Origin: Botryotinia globosa
Taxonomy: Eukaryota; Ascomycota; Leotiomycetes; Helotiales; Sclerotiniaceae
NCBI GenBank assembly: GCA_014898425.1
Contig: RCSZ01000012.1
Coordinates: 62,001 to 126,000 of the forward strand
Reading direction: 5' to 3'
Length of the DNA: 64,000 nt
Shown here: piece by piece, positions 1 through 10,140 of the stretch
How positions within the stretch are numbered: position 1 is the first letter of the stretch
Layout: every line of letters begins with the position of its first letter
Notes under the pieces: generated by a model
Databases searched by the model: none
Told to the model about the DNA's origin: nothing
The model's input: only the letters and a program-made list of their open reading frames with translations
Made by a program: the position numbers and the translations under genes

Positions 1-62
1 TCTGTCACGTGCATGAAAACTAATAGAAGTCGTAAGCTTTACCACTACGCCACGCATACAAT
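1..62 (-). other. tRNA-like A-box fragment (possible tRNA or tRNA-derived SINE)
   Basis: On the minus strand this edge segment contains TGGCGTAGTGG followed by TAAAGC. That fits the consensus internal A box of RNA polymerase III genes (TRGCNNAGYNGG). The B box would lie beyond the window edge, so neither a cloverleaf nor an anticodon can be checked. It could be a true tRNA 5' half, a tRNA-derived SINE head, or chance. The neighbouring DNA is AT-rich repeat, which slightly favours a repeat. Confidence 0.3.
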
Positions 63-1335
63 CTGACTTATAAAAGGAATAGTATTTTGTTCTATTTATA
101 TAAATAAAAAAGAAATATTTAAAATTATTAAAATTAGTTAAAATTTTGAAGATGTTTTTATTATATAATAATAACTTAGAATTAATAACTTTTATAATTC
201 TAGAATCTTAGAATATTATTATTTATAAGATTGAAATTGAATTTAAAAAGAAGTTCTTAATTTTCGCTTATTTTATTAAAAGATTTCGATACTTTTAATT
301 TATATCAACTTTCTATATAGATTTTATAATAATAAAAAAATCCTAAAAAAAAATCACATTTTTATTATTAAATTTTAATTAAAAATAAATAGAAAAATAT
401 AAAATATATTTAATTAAATCTATATTATTACTAAAAGATATATAGATAATCTATATAAGTTTTAGTGTAATTTTAGTATTTGACAACTATGTGTGCTCGG
501 TTACTATAGTAGATAATAAATGAGTTTAAAATTAAAGAAATTATATTATCAAGTTCTAATAATAAAACTAAAGTTATAATAAAAATAGAATTAAAAAGAT
601 AAAAATAATCAGAATATATTTTGATAATAGATTTAAAACTAATTATTTTTATTATTTTAATAGATATTGTGAGGTTTGAAAATTAATAAATTAATAATAA
701 TTATTTTCAAAGCTTATTTCTTTTAAAAGTGTATAAATTTATAAATTGAAAAGGAATTTTCTATTATTATATATTAAAAAACTCTTAATATAATATATAA
801 ATAAAGATATCCTTTATAATATTTATAATATATATATCTATCTTTTTTTTTCAACTAATAAGTTATTATAATTCAATAATAATAAATTCTATAAAATCTA
901 ATTGATAAATTTGAATTTGATAATTCCTAAAAAAAATTTAGGTCTTTTTGTTGAAGATTCATATACTTTTCAGAATAATTATTAGGTTTTTAATATTGAG
1001 GTATATACTTATAAATATCTTTAAATACAAATATCCCTACCTTCAATCATCAGAAATGAACTTTTATACCTTGAATAGAAATAATCTCACTTAATCAAAC
1101 AACCTTTCGTATCTGTTTAGATATTTTCATTAGCCACTGATAATGATCTAACTAGTAGGGTTCTCTATTTTTGTAAATATATATACATCGATTAGACATG
1201 TTAGTACTTTTCTAGATTGAATTCTTACGGACTTTCGGCAAATTTCTCTTCTTCAGAAATCCGATTCGATCTTGTGAAATAATTCCCTCAATGTCTTACT
1301 TTTCATAAATTAATACAGACAAACCTGTCCATAAG

Positions 1336-1672
1336 AGTCTAAAAATTTCGAGGTCTAAATGCCTGTATATAGATAGGGGTTTCCTGTATATATAGGTTCA
1401 GCCTCGGCATTTAGTCTCGTTTTATACCTTTAGCCTCGTTTTATATCTTCAGCCTCCTCATTTTCATTAAATTTATTATATGAATTTATAAATTTATTAT
1501 GTGAATTTATAAATTCATTATATGATAGACTAAAGCTTGAACCACTATTGTTAATTTTTATCAAAGTATTAGAAAAACTAGAACCATATGCTTTTATATA
1601 AGAGTATACCCGTATAAGTTAAATTTATTATATAAATTTTTTGAAGATCTAAAAACATACTCGTATAGCCAG
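1336..1672 (+). repeat. Dispersed direct repeat, copy 1 (~340 bp)
   Basis: This segment matches 2476-2820 in the same orientation over about 340 bp, starting at a shared GTCTAAAAATTTCGAGG block and ending near TACTCGTATA. The copies differ mostly by C/T and G/A transitions plus short indels. For example GCCTCGGCATTTAGTCTCG here reads GCCTCAACATTTAGTCTTG in the other. Transition-dominated divergence between repeat copies is the signature of RIP. Confidence 0.8.
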
Positions 1673-2475
1673 GTCTGACTATACTAGGGTTGGGCGATTT
1701 AATAATATATAATATCGTATATTCGTCATTTAAATATAATATATAATATTAGTCAAATCGCATTATATATATAACTAATTCTAAAATCCTATAAATTACT
1801 ATAAAAGCTAATTTGAAGCTATTCTGAAAAGAAGATAATTATTATATAAATTATATAATTAGCACCTGACTTTTAGATCTAACTATATACTAAATTGAAC
1901 ATTAAAACCCTTTAAAAACTTTTTCTAAAAATGTCCTACTTTAATTCATCCTGATAATTTGATTGATTCAAAAAACACATGTATAAACCTAATATAATAT
2001 TTCATAACGCCTAAAAAGCGTGATAATATAGAATTATATAATTAACCTCAAGATTATATAATTCGCTCATCCCTAGACTATATATAGTAAAACTTGACTA
2101 TACCGGACTTAGATTTTTAATCAATCAATTCCGGTATAAAGAAGATTCCGATATAAAAATTAATGGCCTAAGCTTTCTAGTTAAAATTTATATCCGATTT
2201 CAGTTCTAAACCCCGATATTTTCGAAAAAAATCATGCGACTAAAGCGATTCAAGCTTATTAATTAGAAAAAAAAAGCTTATTCAGTTAAATTTGCTATTA
2301 AAATTTATACTGGATTTATATAAAAAATGTCCGATATATCGATATATTCAAAAAATCCGGTATTCTCATATAAATTTTAAAAAATATAGAAAAAATGTCC
2401 GGCATATTCAAGATTTCGATATATCCCAGTCCGGTATAGTCAAGTTTTACTATATAGATGAATCTGAATATAGGG

Positions 2476-2820
2476 GTCTAAAAATTTCGAGGCCTAAATG
2501 CCCGTATATAGGGGTTTCCTATATATATAGTTTCAGCCTCAACATTTAGTCTTGTTTTATACCTTCAATCTCGTTTTATACCTCCAGTCTCCTCATTTTT
2601 ATTAAATTTATTATATAAATTTATAAATTCATTATATAATAAACTAAAGCTTGAATCATTATCATCAATTTTATAAGAGCATTAGGAAAATTAGAACCGT
2701 ATACTCTTATATAAAGGTATGCCCGTATAGATCAATTTCACTATATAAAAATTTTTGAGGTTGAAAAATATACTCGTATAAAGGGGATTCCCGTATAGTA
2801 CGTGCTCGTATATCCAGGTT
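2476..2820 (+). repeat. Dispersed direct repeat, copy 2 (~340 bp)
   Basis: This is the second copy of the repeat at 1336-1672, offset by about 1.14 kb. It ends close to the boundary where base composition returns to normal. The two copies could be remnants of a duplicated transposon segment or of terminal repeats, but nothing recognisable lies between them. Confidence 0.8.
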
Positions 2821-3062
2821 CATCTGTACTCCACTCGCTTATGTACGGTGCTTCGGACTTGTATGCGTTGTCAGTGCGTCGGCCTTGTAATAGAAAAAAT
2901 GTATGCCTGATTATTACCTGTACTACTGCATAAGCATTTTCATTAATTCCCGCATCTAGTCTCGGTTATTAGTATGCTTACTAAAGTGACATTAAAGTTC
3001 GTTGACCTATGCTCTTTCTCTTTATCGTAACCATCTCTACATTCTTCTACACTCTATTTCTG

Positions 3063-3164
3063 CTTCCATCGTCATCTCTCTTTTTACTTCCATCGTCATC
3101 TCTCTTTTTACTTCCATCGTCATCTCTATTTCTACTTCCATCGTCATCTCTATTTCTACTTCAC
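3063..3164 (+). repeat. 24-bp minisatellite, about 4 copies
   Basis: A 24-bp unit beginning CTTCCATCGTCATCTCT starts at 3063, 3087, 3111 and 3135, with a partial fifth copy at 3159. The first copies carry CTTTTTA where the later ones carry ATTTCTA. Its multiple of three keeps overlapping frames open, so the short ORFs here are by-products. Confidence 0.85.
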
Positions 3165-3270
3165 TTTCATTTCCATCTCCATCACACAACAATACCTTTC
3201 GCCATCTTTCGATCCCTCGATCTCTCGATCCCTCCATCTCCATTACACAACATCTATTACAGATGAGAAT

Positions 3271-3570
3271 CTATCTGCTGCTTAAAACAACCCCGCCCGT
3301 GGTAGTCCTTTAGCAATTGCTGCTTAGAACAATCCCGCCTGTGGTAGTCCTTTAGTAGCAATTGCTGCTTAGAACAACCCCGCCTGTGATAGTCCTTCAG
3401 CATTGCTTAGAACAACCTGCGGCCGCAAGTGGTAGTCCTTTAGCAATTGCTGCTTAGAACAATCCCGCCTGTGGTAGTCCTTTAGTAGCAATTGCTGCTT
3501 AGAACAACCCCGCCTGTGATAGTCCTTCAGCATTGCTTAGAACAACCTGCGGCTGCAAGTGGTAGTCTCT
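3271..3570 (+). repeat. GC-rich tandem array with 130-bp higher-order period
   Basis: Related ~42-48-bp subunits share TGCTTAGAACAA, CCCGCCTG and TAGTCCTT. They form a higher-order unit: the same starting block occurs at 3313 and 3443, giving a 130-bp period. One subunit variant carries CTGCGGCCGCAAG. The array is not AT-biased, unlike the surrounding block, and lies about 200 bp before the decayed ORF at 3783. Confidence 0.8.
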
Positions 3571-3782
3571 CAGCACCTACTATTCAAAACAACTCCAACT
3601 CCAACACAATTTATATATCAGATTTTGTGGGACTATTTCTACATCTCGTTTCTGCCAAGAGTCAAGGCTGCTCTATAGCCTGGGTGGGTTGGGAATCACA
3701 CATAAAGTGTGGGCTAATATTGCTTTCAATACAATTGTTGTTTTACTATATTCATTGCTAATCATAGTCACAGGAACAAATT

Positions 3783-5801
3783 ATGCCAAATCCAACTGAG
3801 ATCCTAATTGAGAAACTTGAGCTCAAACTTCTCCTTTGCGAAAAAGTATTTATAAAATGAGAAGATAAATCGGGTACACTTTGGACACTAGGCTTTTATT
3901 CGAATCGCAACAAGCAGAATCTCGACTTTTTTATAGGTATATATTATGATATAAAAGGAAACATTCATATCCACTTTTCCATTACAGTATTTGTCACAAT
4001 TGCAGGCAGAAAGCGGAAAATGGAGATGTTATTCATTGTTCCTCCAGATGCCGACTTTGCAAATACTTCTAAGCCTCATCTAATATCGGATATCGATGAT
4101 TTATCTCGACTCGATGCTTCTGCTATTCACGAAGCCGAAATCAGTCATTTAGTACATATTATCTGCATACAATTCAATTTAACTGCGAAAGGATTCGTCA
4201 TCATAAAGAAGAAGAACACTAACACACCTCTTAAGCCCCGGGGTATCATGTCAACGAAATTGATTTGTGGTCTTGAATCTCTGTCTAGTACGAAGACATT
4301 CACTGTATATATCAAGCCAAATGATTATGCATTGGTGGGCCTGGAAGATCTTCGTAATCGCCTGAGCAACACTAGTATTCCTATCGACATACCCAAAATC
4401 AATATGAAGGAAATATACATTCAACACACACCTGAGTTAATGGAATGGAAGGGACGTGACCCGATATCACTACCACCACCATATACTGAGAATCCTCGGC
4501 TATCTTCGAAAATACAGGTTCCCCTACCACCAATCATTTCCGAGGAAGTGCAGGTTCCCGTATCTCCGCCAATCATTTTCGAAGAGGCAACGCCATTGAT
4601 TAATACTATCGAAGCAGCGATTCCAGAAACACCAGCTCGAACCCCAACTAGTCCTACCTCTACATCGGTGCATGGCATTTTCTCTCCTAGCCATGAAGAG
4701 TTGTCAGGTAGTCAAATCAGCTTGAACGATATCGAAGAGGATTCGGAACATATCGAGATGAACTTTGATGTAGATTCGGATGAGGAACAACTCGCTATCC
4801 TCAACTCTCGAGAATCAAATCAGCAATTCGATAATGATTCAAAAGTGACGCAAATACTTAATTCAAAGTTTTCGATATGGATACGAACATTTATTCGAAT
4901 CAATCCAAATGTTCATGAACACAAACGCTTGACTATCAAATTATCAATTCTTAGTCGTTGCATTCATACATCAAATATTAAAGTATTTGATGCCACTTTA
5001 CTTTGATGCTCTGCGTTATTTTTCTACGACCCTTTCGATTCTGATTTTGATAATATCTTTGGATTATGGGAGAAGAGAAATTCTTGGCTTATTTCAGATA
5101 TAGCTAGATTGATTCAATAGGCTAATAGAATTCATCATAGTGTGGAGCTAAGTTTGTTGTTGAAGCATTTTATGAAACTGGGTGATGCTGCTCGTACTAT
5201 TGCTCTGGATACTAGATGTATCAAAGACAAGTATTATGATCAGAAAAGTGATTGTATTGTTTATGTGTTGGCGGAGTTTAGCATGTCGGGGAGAGTGTGA
5301 TTGATAACCCTTCGTCATGTTTTTGTGGAGGTCAATGCTGTATAGTTTGTAACACTATTTATTGGAAATTATGGGCCGAATGATATTATCTCAGGTCAAT
5401 TGAGGAGCTCAAATAATAGTCGTCTGACAAATTTGGATATGATATGGTCAAGGGGTCAAGTAGTCATGACGGAAGGTAATCAGGTGGTCAATGAGTATTT
5501 TGCATCTGAAGATTTACAGAGACCCCCTCGAGCTGTGCTCCACATGATCGTTACAAGCGGGTAGATCAGAGAATACAATTCAAAGTAAAATAGCGTCTTC
5601 CGTATCAAATTTCAGTCTAAAATTCTGCTTTTGCTCAGTTACTAGACTAATCGTCGAGAACGTTTCCGTAAAGGCAGATCTATTGAATTCATTCTAAATA
5701 TTATTCCAAGGACTTTATTAGTGGTCAGCACTGATGATAATCAAAACCCTAAGGAGGATAATAACCCTAAGTATTATTTCAAGGATTTTATTAATGATTA
5801 G
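3783..5801 (+). pseudogene. RIP-decayed ORF of an unknown, probably repetitive element
   Basis: One frame runs from ATG 3783 to TAG 5799-5801 (673 codons) with no frameshift but eight internal stops: TGA 3858, TGA 5004, TAG 5118, TGA 5298, TAG 5343, TAG 5562, TAA 5586 and TAG 5643. Each is one C-to-T change from CGA, CAG or CAA. The longest uninterrupted part is 3861-5006. Codon texture stays protein-like across the stops: FYDPFDSDF after the second, NRIHHSVEL after the third and RERFRKGRS after the last. The middle is rich in Pro, Ser and Thr (PPPYTE, ETPARTPTSP) and is followed by an acidic stretch. I recognise no domain and assign no function. The 3' coding end (IIPR, LLVVST) is shared with repeat copies at about 6737, 7915 and 13797, so this is probably the ORF of a multicopy element. 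Confidence 0.65.
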
Positions 5802-6535
5802 TATTAGTAGTGATTATAACTGGAGGTTTAAATATAGGGTCAAGGTTAGATATAAAATTAGAAAAAAAAGAAAAAGTCAAATAGTGCATTCAATACATCT
5901 TGATTCAATGAATTCAATAGTGTTATTTTTATTATTATAGGAGTATTGTAAAGCTAGCAAAATAGGAAAAAGCTAATAATATAAGGAATTTTTATATTGC
6001 TAGGGATTTCACTATCTTTCTCAATTGAGGTTTTTTTTGTATTCTTTATTATACTATTAGTCGCATTAGGGTTTTTTTTGTATTATATCGAACTATTAAT
6101 TTTAAAAGCTTTATATAAAATATTATATAGTTTCTAATCTGATTTTGAATAAAGATTTCAAATATTTTATCAGATTTAAATTATCTTTTGAATTGAAGAA
6201 TCTGTACTAATTTTATTATAAATATTATATTAAAAAAAGCAATTGATGTTTAGATAATATAACAAATATAGGATAGAATTTATATTACTTATTTATTTAT
6301 CGCTTTTCTAATTGAGGTTTTTTTCACACTTTATATTATATATAATCGAATTCATTATTAATATTATTAGTATTATTATTATTATCACTCTTATTATTTA
6401 TTATTATTATTAAAAAGAAAAAGAAAATAATGAATATTAATAAATAAAAATAACAATTAGAATAAAAGTATTAATAAAAAGAATACTAATAAGAAAAAGA
6501 CTAATAAAAAGAATATTAATAAGAAAATCATCAGA
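5700..6535 (+). repeat. Composite repeat copy A: ORF 3' end, spacer, AATAAG-type tail
   Basis: It starts with the ORF 3' end (TATTCCAAGG, then GGTCAGCACTG) and continues into a block at about 5850-6030. That block recurs at 6549-6727, including the identical GCTAGCAAAATAGGAAAAAGC. It then has a stretch resembling 8500-8600 and 14650-14700 (AGATTTAAATTATCTTTTG) and ends in simple AATAAGAA/AATATTAATAAG sequence at about 6395-6530. The same order of blocks recurs in the copies at 6549-8760 and 13797-15480. Confidence 0.6.
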
Positions 6536-6548
6536 GGTTGAAATATAG

Positions 6549-8760
6549 GGTCAGGTTTAGGGGAAAAAAATGAGAGTTAAATAGTGTATTCGATGCGTCT
6601 TGATTCGATGAATTTAATGATATTATTTTTATTATTATAAAAGTGTTATAAAGCTAGCAAAATAGGAAAAAGCTAATAATATAAGGAATTTTCATATTAC
6701 CAGGGATTTCACTACCTTTTTCAATTCGAATTATTTTCGTTTTCCTAACTATTATTCCAAGGATTTTTTTGATGGTCAGCACTGGTGGTGACTACAACCC
6801 TAACTATTATTCCGAGGTTTTTTTTGGTGGTTAGTATCGGTGGTGATTATAACCCTAAGGGGGGTAATGACCTAGGCAAAAACGCTCCAATTAGTTACCA
6901 CCTCTTCTAGCTTCAATTTAGAGTATTTTGAAAATCTGAAAAAAGAAATTAATAAAGATTTAATTGAATAATAATTATTCGAAATTAGAATTTCGAAATC
7001 TTTTATATTAAAGCTTTTATATTGAATTGAAATAACCCTAATTTTGAAGAAACTGAAAAAGCTATAGTAATTTATAAAAAACAGGGGGGTGGTAATTAGT
7101 GAAAAAGTATTAAAAGTCATTAATTGGTTATTATCTTTTTTGGCCTTAATCTAGAGCTTTTCGAAAATCTGAAAAAAGAAATTAATAGAAATTCAATTGA
7201 ATAATATTTATTCGAAATTAGAATTCGAAAAGCTTTTATAATGGGATTTCTATATTGAATTGAAATAATCCTAACACTCTATCAACTGATATCATTAATT
7301 TTACTAATATTATAAAATATTTAGGATTTTTAGAATTAAATATATATATTTTAAATCTAGAAAAAGTTTTGGGATTTAATAATGTTTTTGCTTTTTTGCT
7401 AATATTATCTCTTATTAAGTTCTATTTTTAGAATTTTAATTGATATTATAGAATATTTTGCTTAATATTAGAACTAGTTTATTAAAACCAATTTTTTTAA
7501 ATTTTTCAAAAAAAAACAAATTAATTAATATAATTTTTTTCTAAATCGAGCTTAATTTATTTTTAACTTGGAAAAATACGATATTCTTTATTTTTAGAAA
7601 AATTTTAATCTAATATAAAAACTTAAATATTAAAAATTTCGAAAAACTTGTAGTATATTATTATAAATAGAATTTAAAACTGAATATTTTAATATAGTTT
7701 TTATTATAAATATATAAAATTTCATTTTTTATTTTCTAATTTTATTAATATTATTAAAATTCAATTGGTATTATAAAATATCTTATATAATAATGGAACT
7801 AGTAATATAAAAATATTATTCTTGAAATCTTTGAAGAATTTCGAATTATAAAACATTTTTAAATTTTTCAAAAACTTAAATTTGATAATTGAATATAGAA
7901 TTATTAATTATTATTTCAAGGATTTTTTTAGTGATTAATATTAGTAATAATTACAATTCTAAGAGAGATAGTAATTCAGACAAAAAGTTATTATTTGGTT
8001 ATTACTTTTTTATACTTCAATTTTAGGTTTTATAGCAATTTAAAAAAAGAAATAAATAAATATTCAATTGAATTTCTTTTATATAAATTCAGATTTATGA
8101 TATCTTTAATATTGATTGATTTATAAAGATAATCCTAAAATTTGAAATTAAAAAGGTTTAAGAAAAGTTATGGTAATTTTCAAAATTAAGAGGTAATACT
8201 TTACAAAATAAATAAAATTAATTATTATATTTTTATATTTCAATTTTAGATTTTTCGAAAATCTAAAAAAAAAGAATAAATATTTAATTGAATTTTTTAT
8301 ATATAAAATTAGATTTTTAATATATTTAATAATAATAAATTTGTAGAATTAATTTTAAAGTTTAGTTTTAATAAAATTGAAGAAAAGCTATAATAATTTC
8401 GAAAGTAGGGGGATGATAATTTACAAAATAAATAAAATTGATTATTATTTTGAATTTAATAAAAAATAATAATTTAAATAAAGTTTTTTAATAATTTAAA
8501 TGTTATTTTAATTAATATTTTAAATATTAAAAATAGATTTAAATTATTTTTCAAATTAATTGTTTTATATTAACGATTTTAAAACTTGAATTTGAAAGAG
8601 TATAAATAATAATAATTTAGTAAAAAGAGGTATAGAATAGTTAAATTATATAATTGAAAATCTAATATTAATAGAAATACTATTAATTAGAATATTAAAA
8701 AAAAGAATATTAATAAGAATATTAAAAGATATATATTAAAATATATTTAGTAAAATATTA
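6549..8760 (+). repeat. Composite repeat copy B with ~233-bp tandem units
   Basis: It opens with the GGGTCAGGTTTAGG block matching 5850-6030, then two ORF-end copies (about 6737 and 6795). Tandem units follow whose landmark (AAAATCTGAAAAAAGAAATTAAT) lies near 6929 and 7162, a 233-bp spacing. Another ORF-end copy at about 7915 is followed by two units near 8041 and 8256. It closes with TTAAATTATTTTTCAAATTAA and AATATTAATAAGAATATT simple sequence at about 8690-8750. No coding capacity remains. Confidence 0.6.
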
Positions 8761-8965
8761 ATACTTTAAAAGAATAATATTGAAAGATTATATATTAAAA
8801 GAATATATATTGAAAGATTATATATTGAAAGATTATATATTGAAAGACTTTTAAAGAAATATTAGTTTTTCGAGAAAATAGTATTAAATTTTATTAAAAG
8901 ATTTTTAATAAAATATTAATATTTCGAGAGAATGATATTGAAATATATTAAAAGATTATATATTG

Positions 8966-9140
8966 AAAGATATTGTTGGTATCACCATGGGGAATAGTAA
9001 AGACAATATAGTACTATGGTTTACACTATTATAATATTGCTTGAGGTTCTAAAAGCTAGGGCTACGAAACGTTCATACTTGTAGTGCCGAGGCACTAGCG
9101 CAAGCGCTAGTGCGGTCACATGATCCCTATTCCGACAGAT
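8966..9140. other. Normal-composition island with two nested perfect hairpins
   Basis: This ~170-bp island in AT-rich DNA contains TAGTGCC-GA-GGCACTA (9082-9097) immediately overlapping CACTAGCGC-AA-GCGCTAGTG (9093-9112). Both are perfect inverted repeats with 2-nt loops. The island abuts the 12-bp minisatellite starting near 9138. It has no ORF. It may be a DNA-transposon terminus or a MITE remnant that escaped or post-dates mutation. Confidence 0.6.
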
Positions 9141-9360
9141 ATATTAAAAGATTTATTAAAAGTTTTATTAAAAGTTTTATTAAAAGATTTATTAAAAGAT
9201 TTATTAAAAGTTTTATTAAAAGTTTTATTAAAAGATTTATTAAAAGTTTTATTAAAAGATTTATTAAAAGATTTATTAAAAGATTTATTAAAAGATTTAT
9301 TAAAAGATTTATTAAAAGATTTATTAAAAGATTTATCAAAAGATTTATTAAAAGATAATA
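9138..9360 (+). repeat. 12-bp minisatellite (ATTAAAAGATTT), about 18 copies
   Basis: Near-perfect 12-bp units alternate GATTT and GTTTT variants. Because 12 is a multiple of three, open frames of 70-104 codons appear on both strands, reading as monotonous IKRF or LLIN repeats. Those are artefacts of the array, not genes. A partly diverged extension continues to about 9395. Confidence 0.9.
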
Positions 9361-9871
9361 TATTAAAATTTTTATTAAAAGATTATATATTGAAAGATAA
9401 TAACAAGCCTCATTCTAATAATATTTTAATATAAACTTTATTATAAATTTAAAATCTCAGATAGATTTTATTATAAACTTTATTATAGATCTTAAAGTTT
9501 ATAAACAATTACCAATAAATAAATATCAATAAATTAAATCGATAAACTAAATCTAATAAACTAGGTCTAATAAGTTTCAATTTAATAATTATAGATTATA
9601 TAAACTTAATATATAAACTCTATATATTTATGCATAAATTATTAAAAATTAATAATATTAATATTAATTTATATATTAAATAATTTATTAAAAAATATTT
9701 TTTTAATTAAAATTTATTATATATAGAATTTCAATTAATAAAAAATCTATAAATATATAATAAAATAGTTTGAAAGATATTTAATATAAAATAATTTTAA
9801 TATTAATATTTCTTAGATTTGTTTTTATTAATATAAACTTTAGATATTATATATTCTAAATCTTTATAATC

Positions 9872-10140
9872 TATAAATTCTATTATTAAAAACTAGAATC
9901 TTTTTATATATAAATAAGTATATATGAAATTAATATAATTAATATTTAGATTTTAATAATTTATAAACTCTATTATTAAAAACTAAAATTCTTTTATATA
10001 TAAATAAGTATATATGAAATTAATATAATTAATATTTAGATTTTAATAATTTATAAACTCTATTATTAAAAACTAAAATTCTTTTATATATAAATAAGTA
10101 TATATAAAATTAATATAATTAATATAATCAATATATAAAA
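9872..10140 (+). repeat. 90-bp tandem repeat, three copies
   Basis: The block beginning TATAAA(C/T)TCTATTATTAAA starts at 9872, 9962 and 10052, an exact 90-bp period. The copies are almost identical through TATATATAAATAAGTATATA. A more diverged copy occurs near 10435-10510. The repeat is very AT-rich and non-coding. Confidence 0.85.

Larger units (their letters stand above)
63..2825. other. AT-rich, repeat-derived DNA without genes
   Basis: This stretch is very AT-rich, with stop codons in all frames every few tens of bases. It looks like repeat DNA decayed by RIP-type C-to-T mutation. It contains a pair of related ~340-bp segments (annotated separately). The AT-rich character ends abruptly near 2826, where normal base composition begins. 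I see no gene. Confidence 0.8.

Noticed and set aside
1336..2820. LTR retrotransposon interpretation of the direct-repeat pair
   Set aside because: Spacing is only ~1.1 kb, no primer-binding site, polypurine tract, target-site duplication or pol remnant could be seen between the copies.
3271..3570. CRISPR-like array
   Set aside because: Units are contiguous tandem repeats with no unique spacers, and the genome is eukaryotic.
3783..5801. Programmed stop-codon readthrough in the long frame
   Set aside because: Eight stops of all three kinds in one frame, inside a repeat-bearing region with RIP-like decay, are better explained by mutation.
9110..9434. Open frames of 70-104 codons on both strands
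   Set aside because: They are generated by the 12-bp minisatellite and read as monotonous IKRF/LLIN repeats; no independent coding signal.
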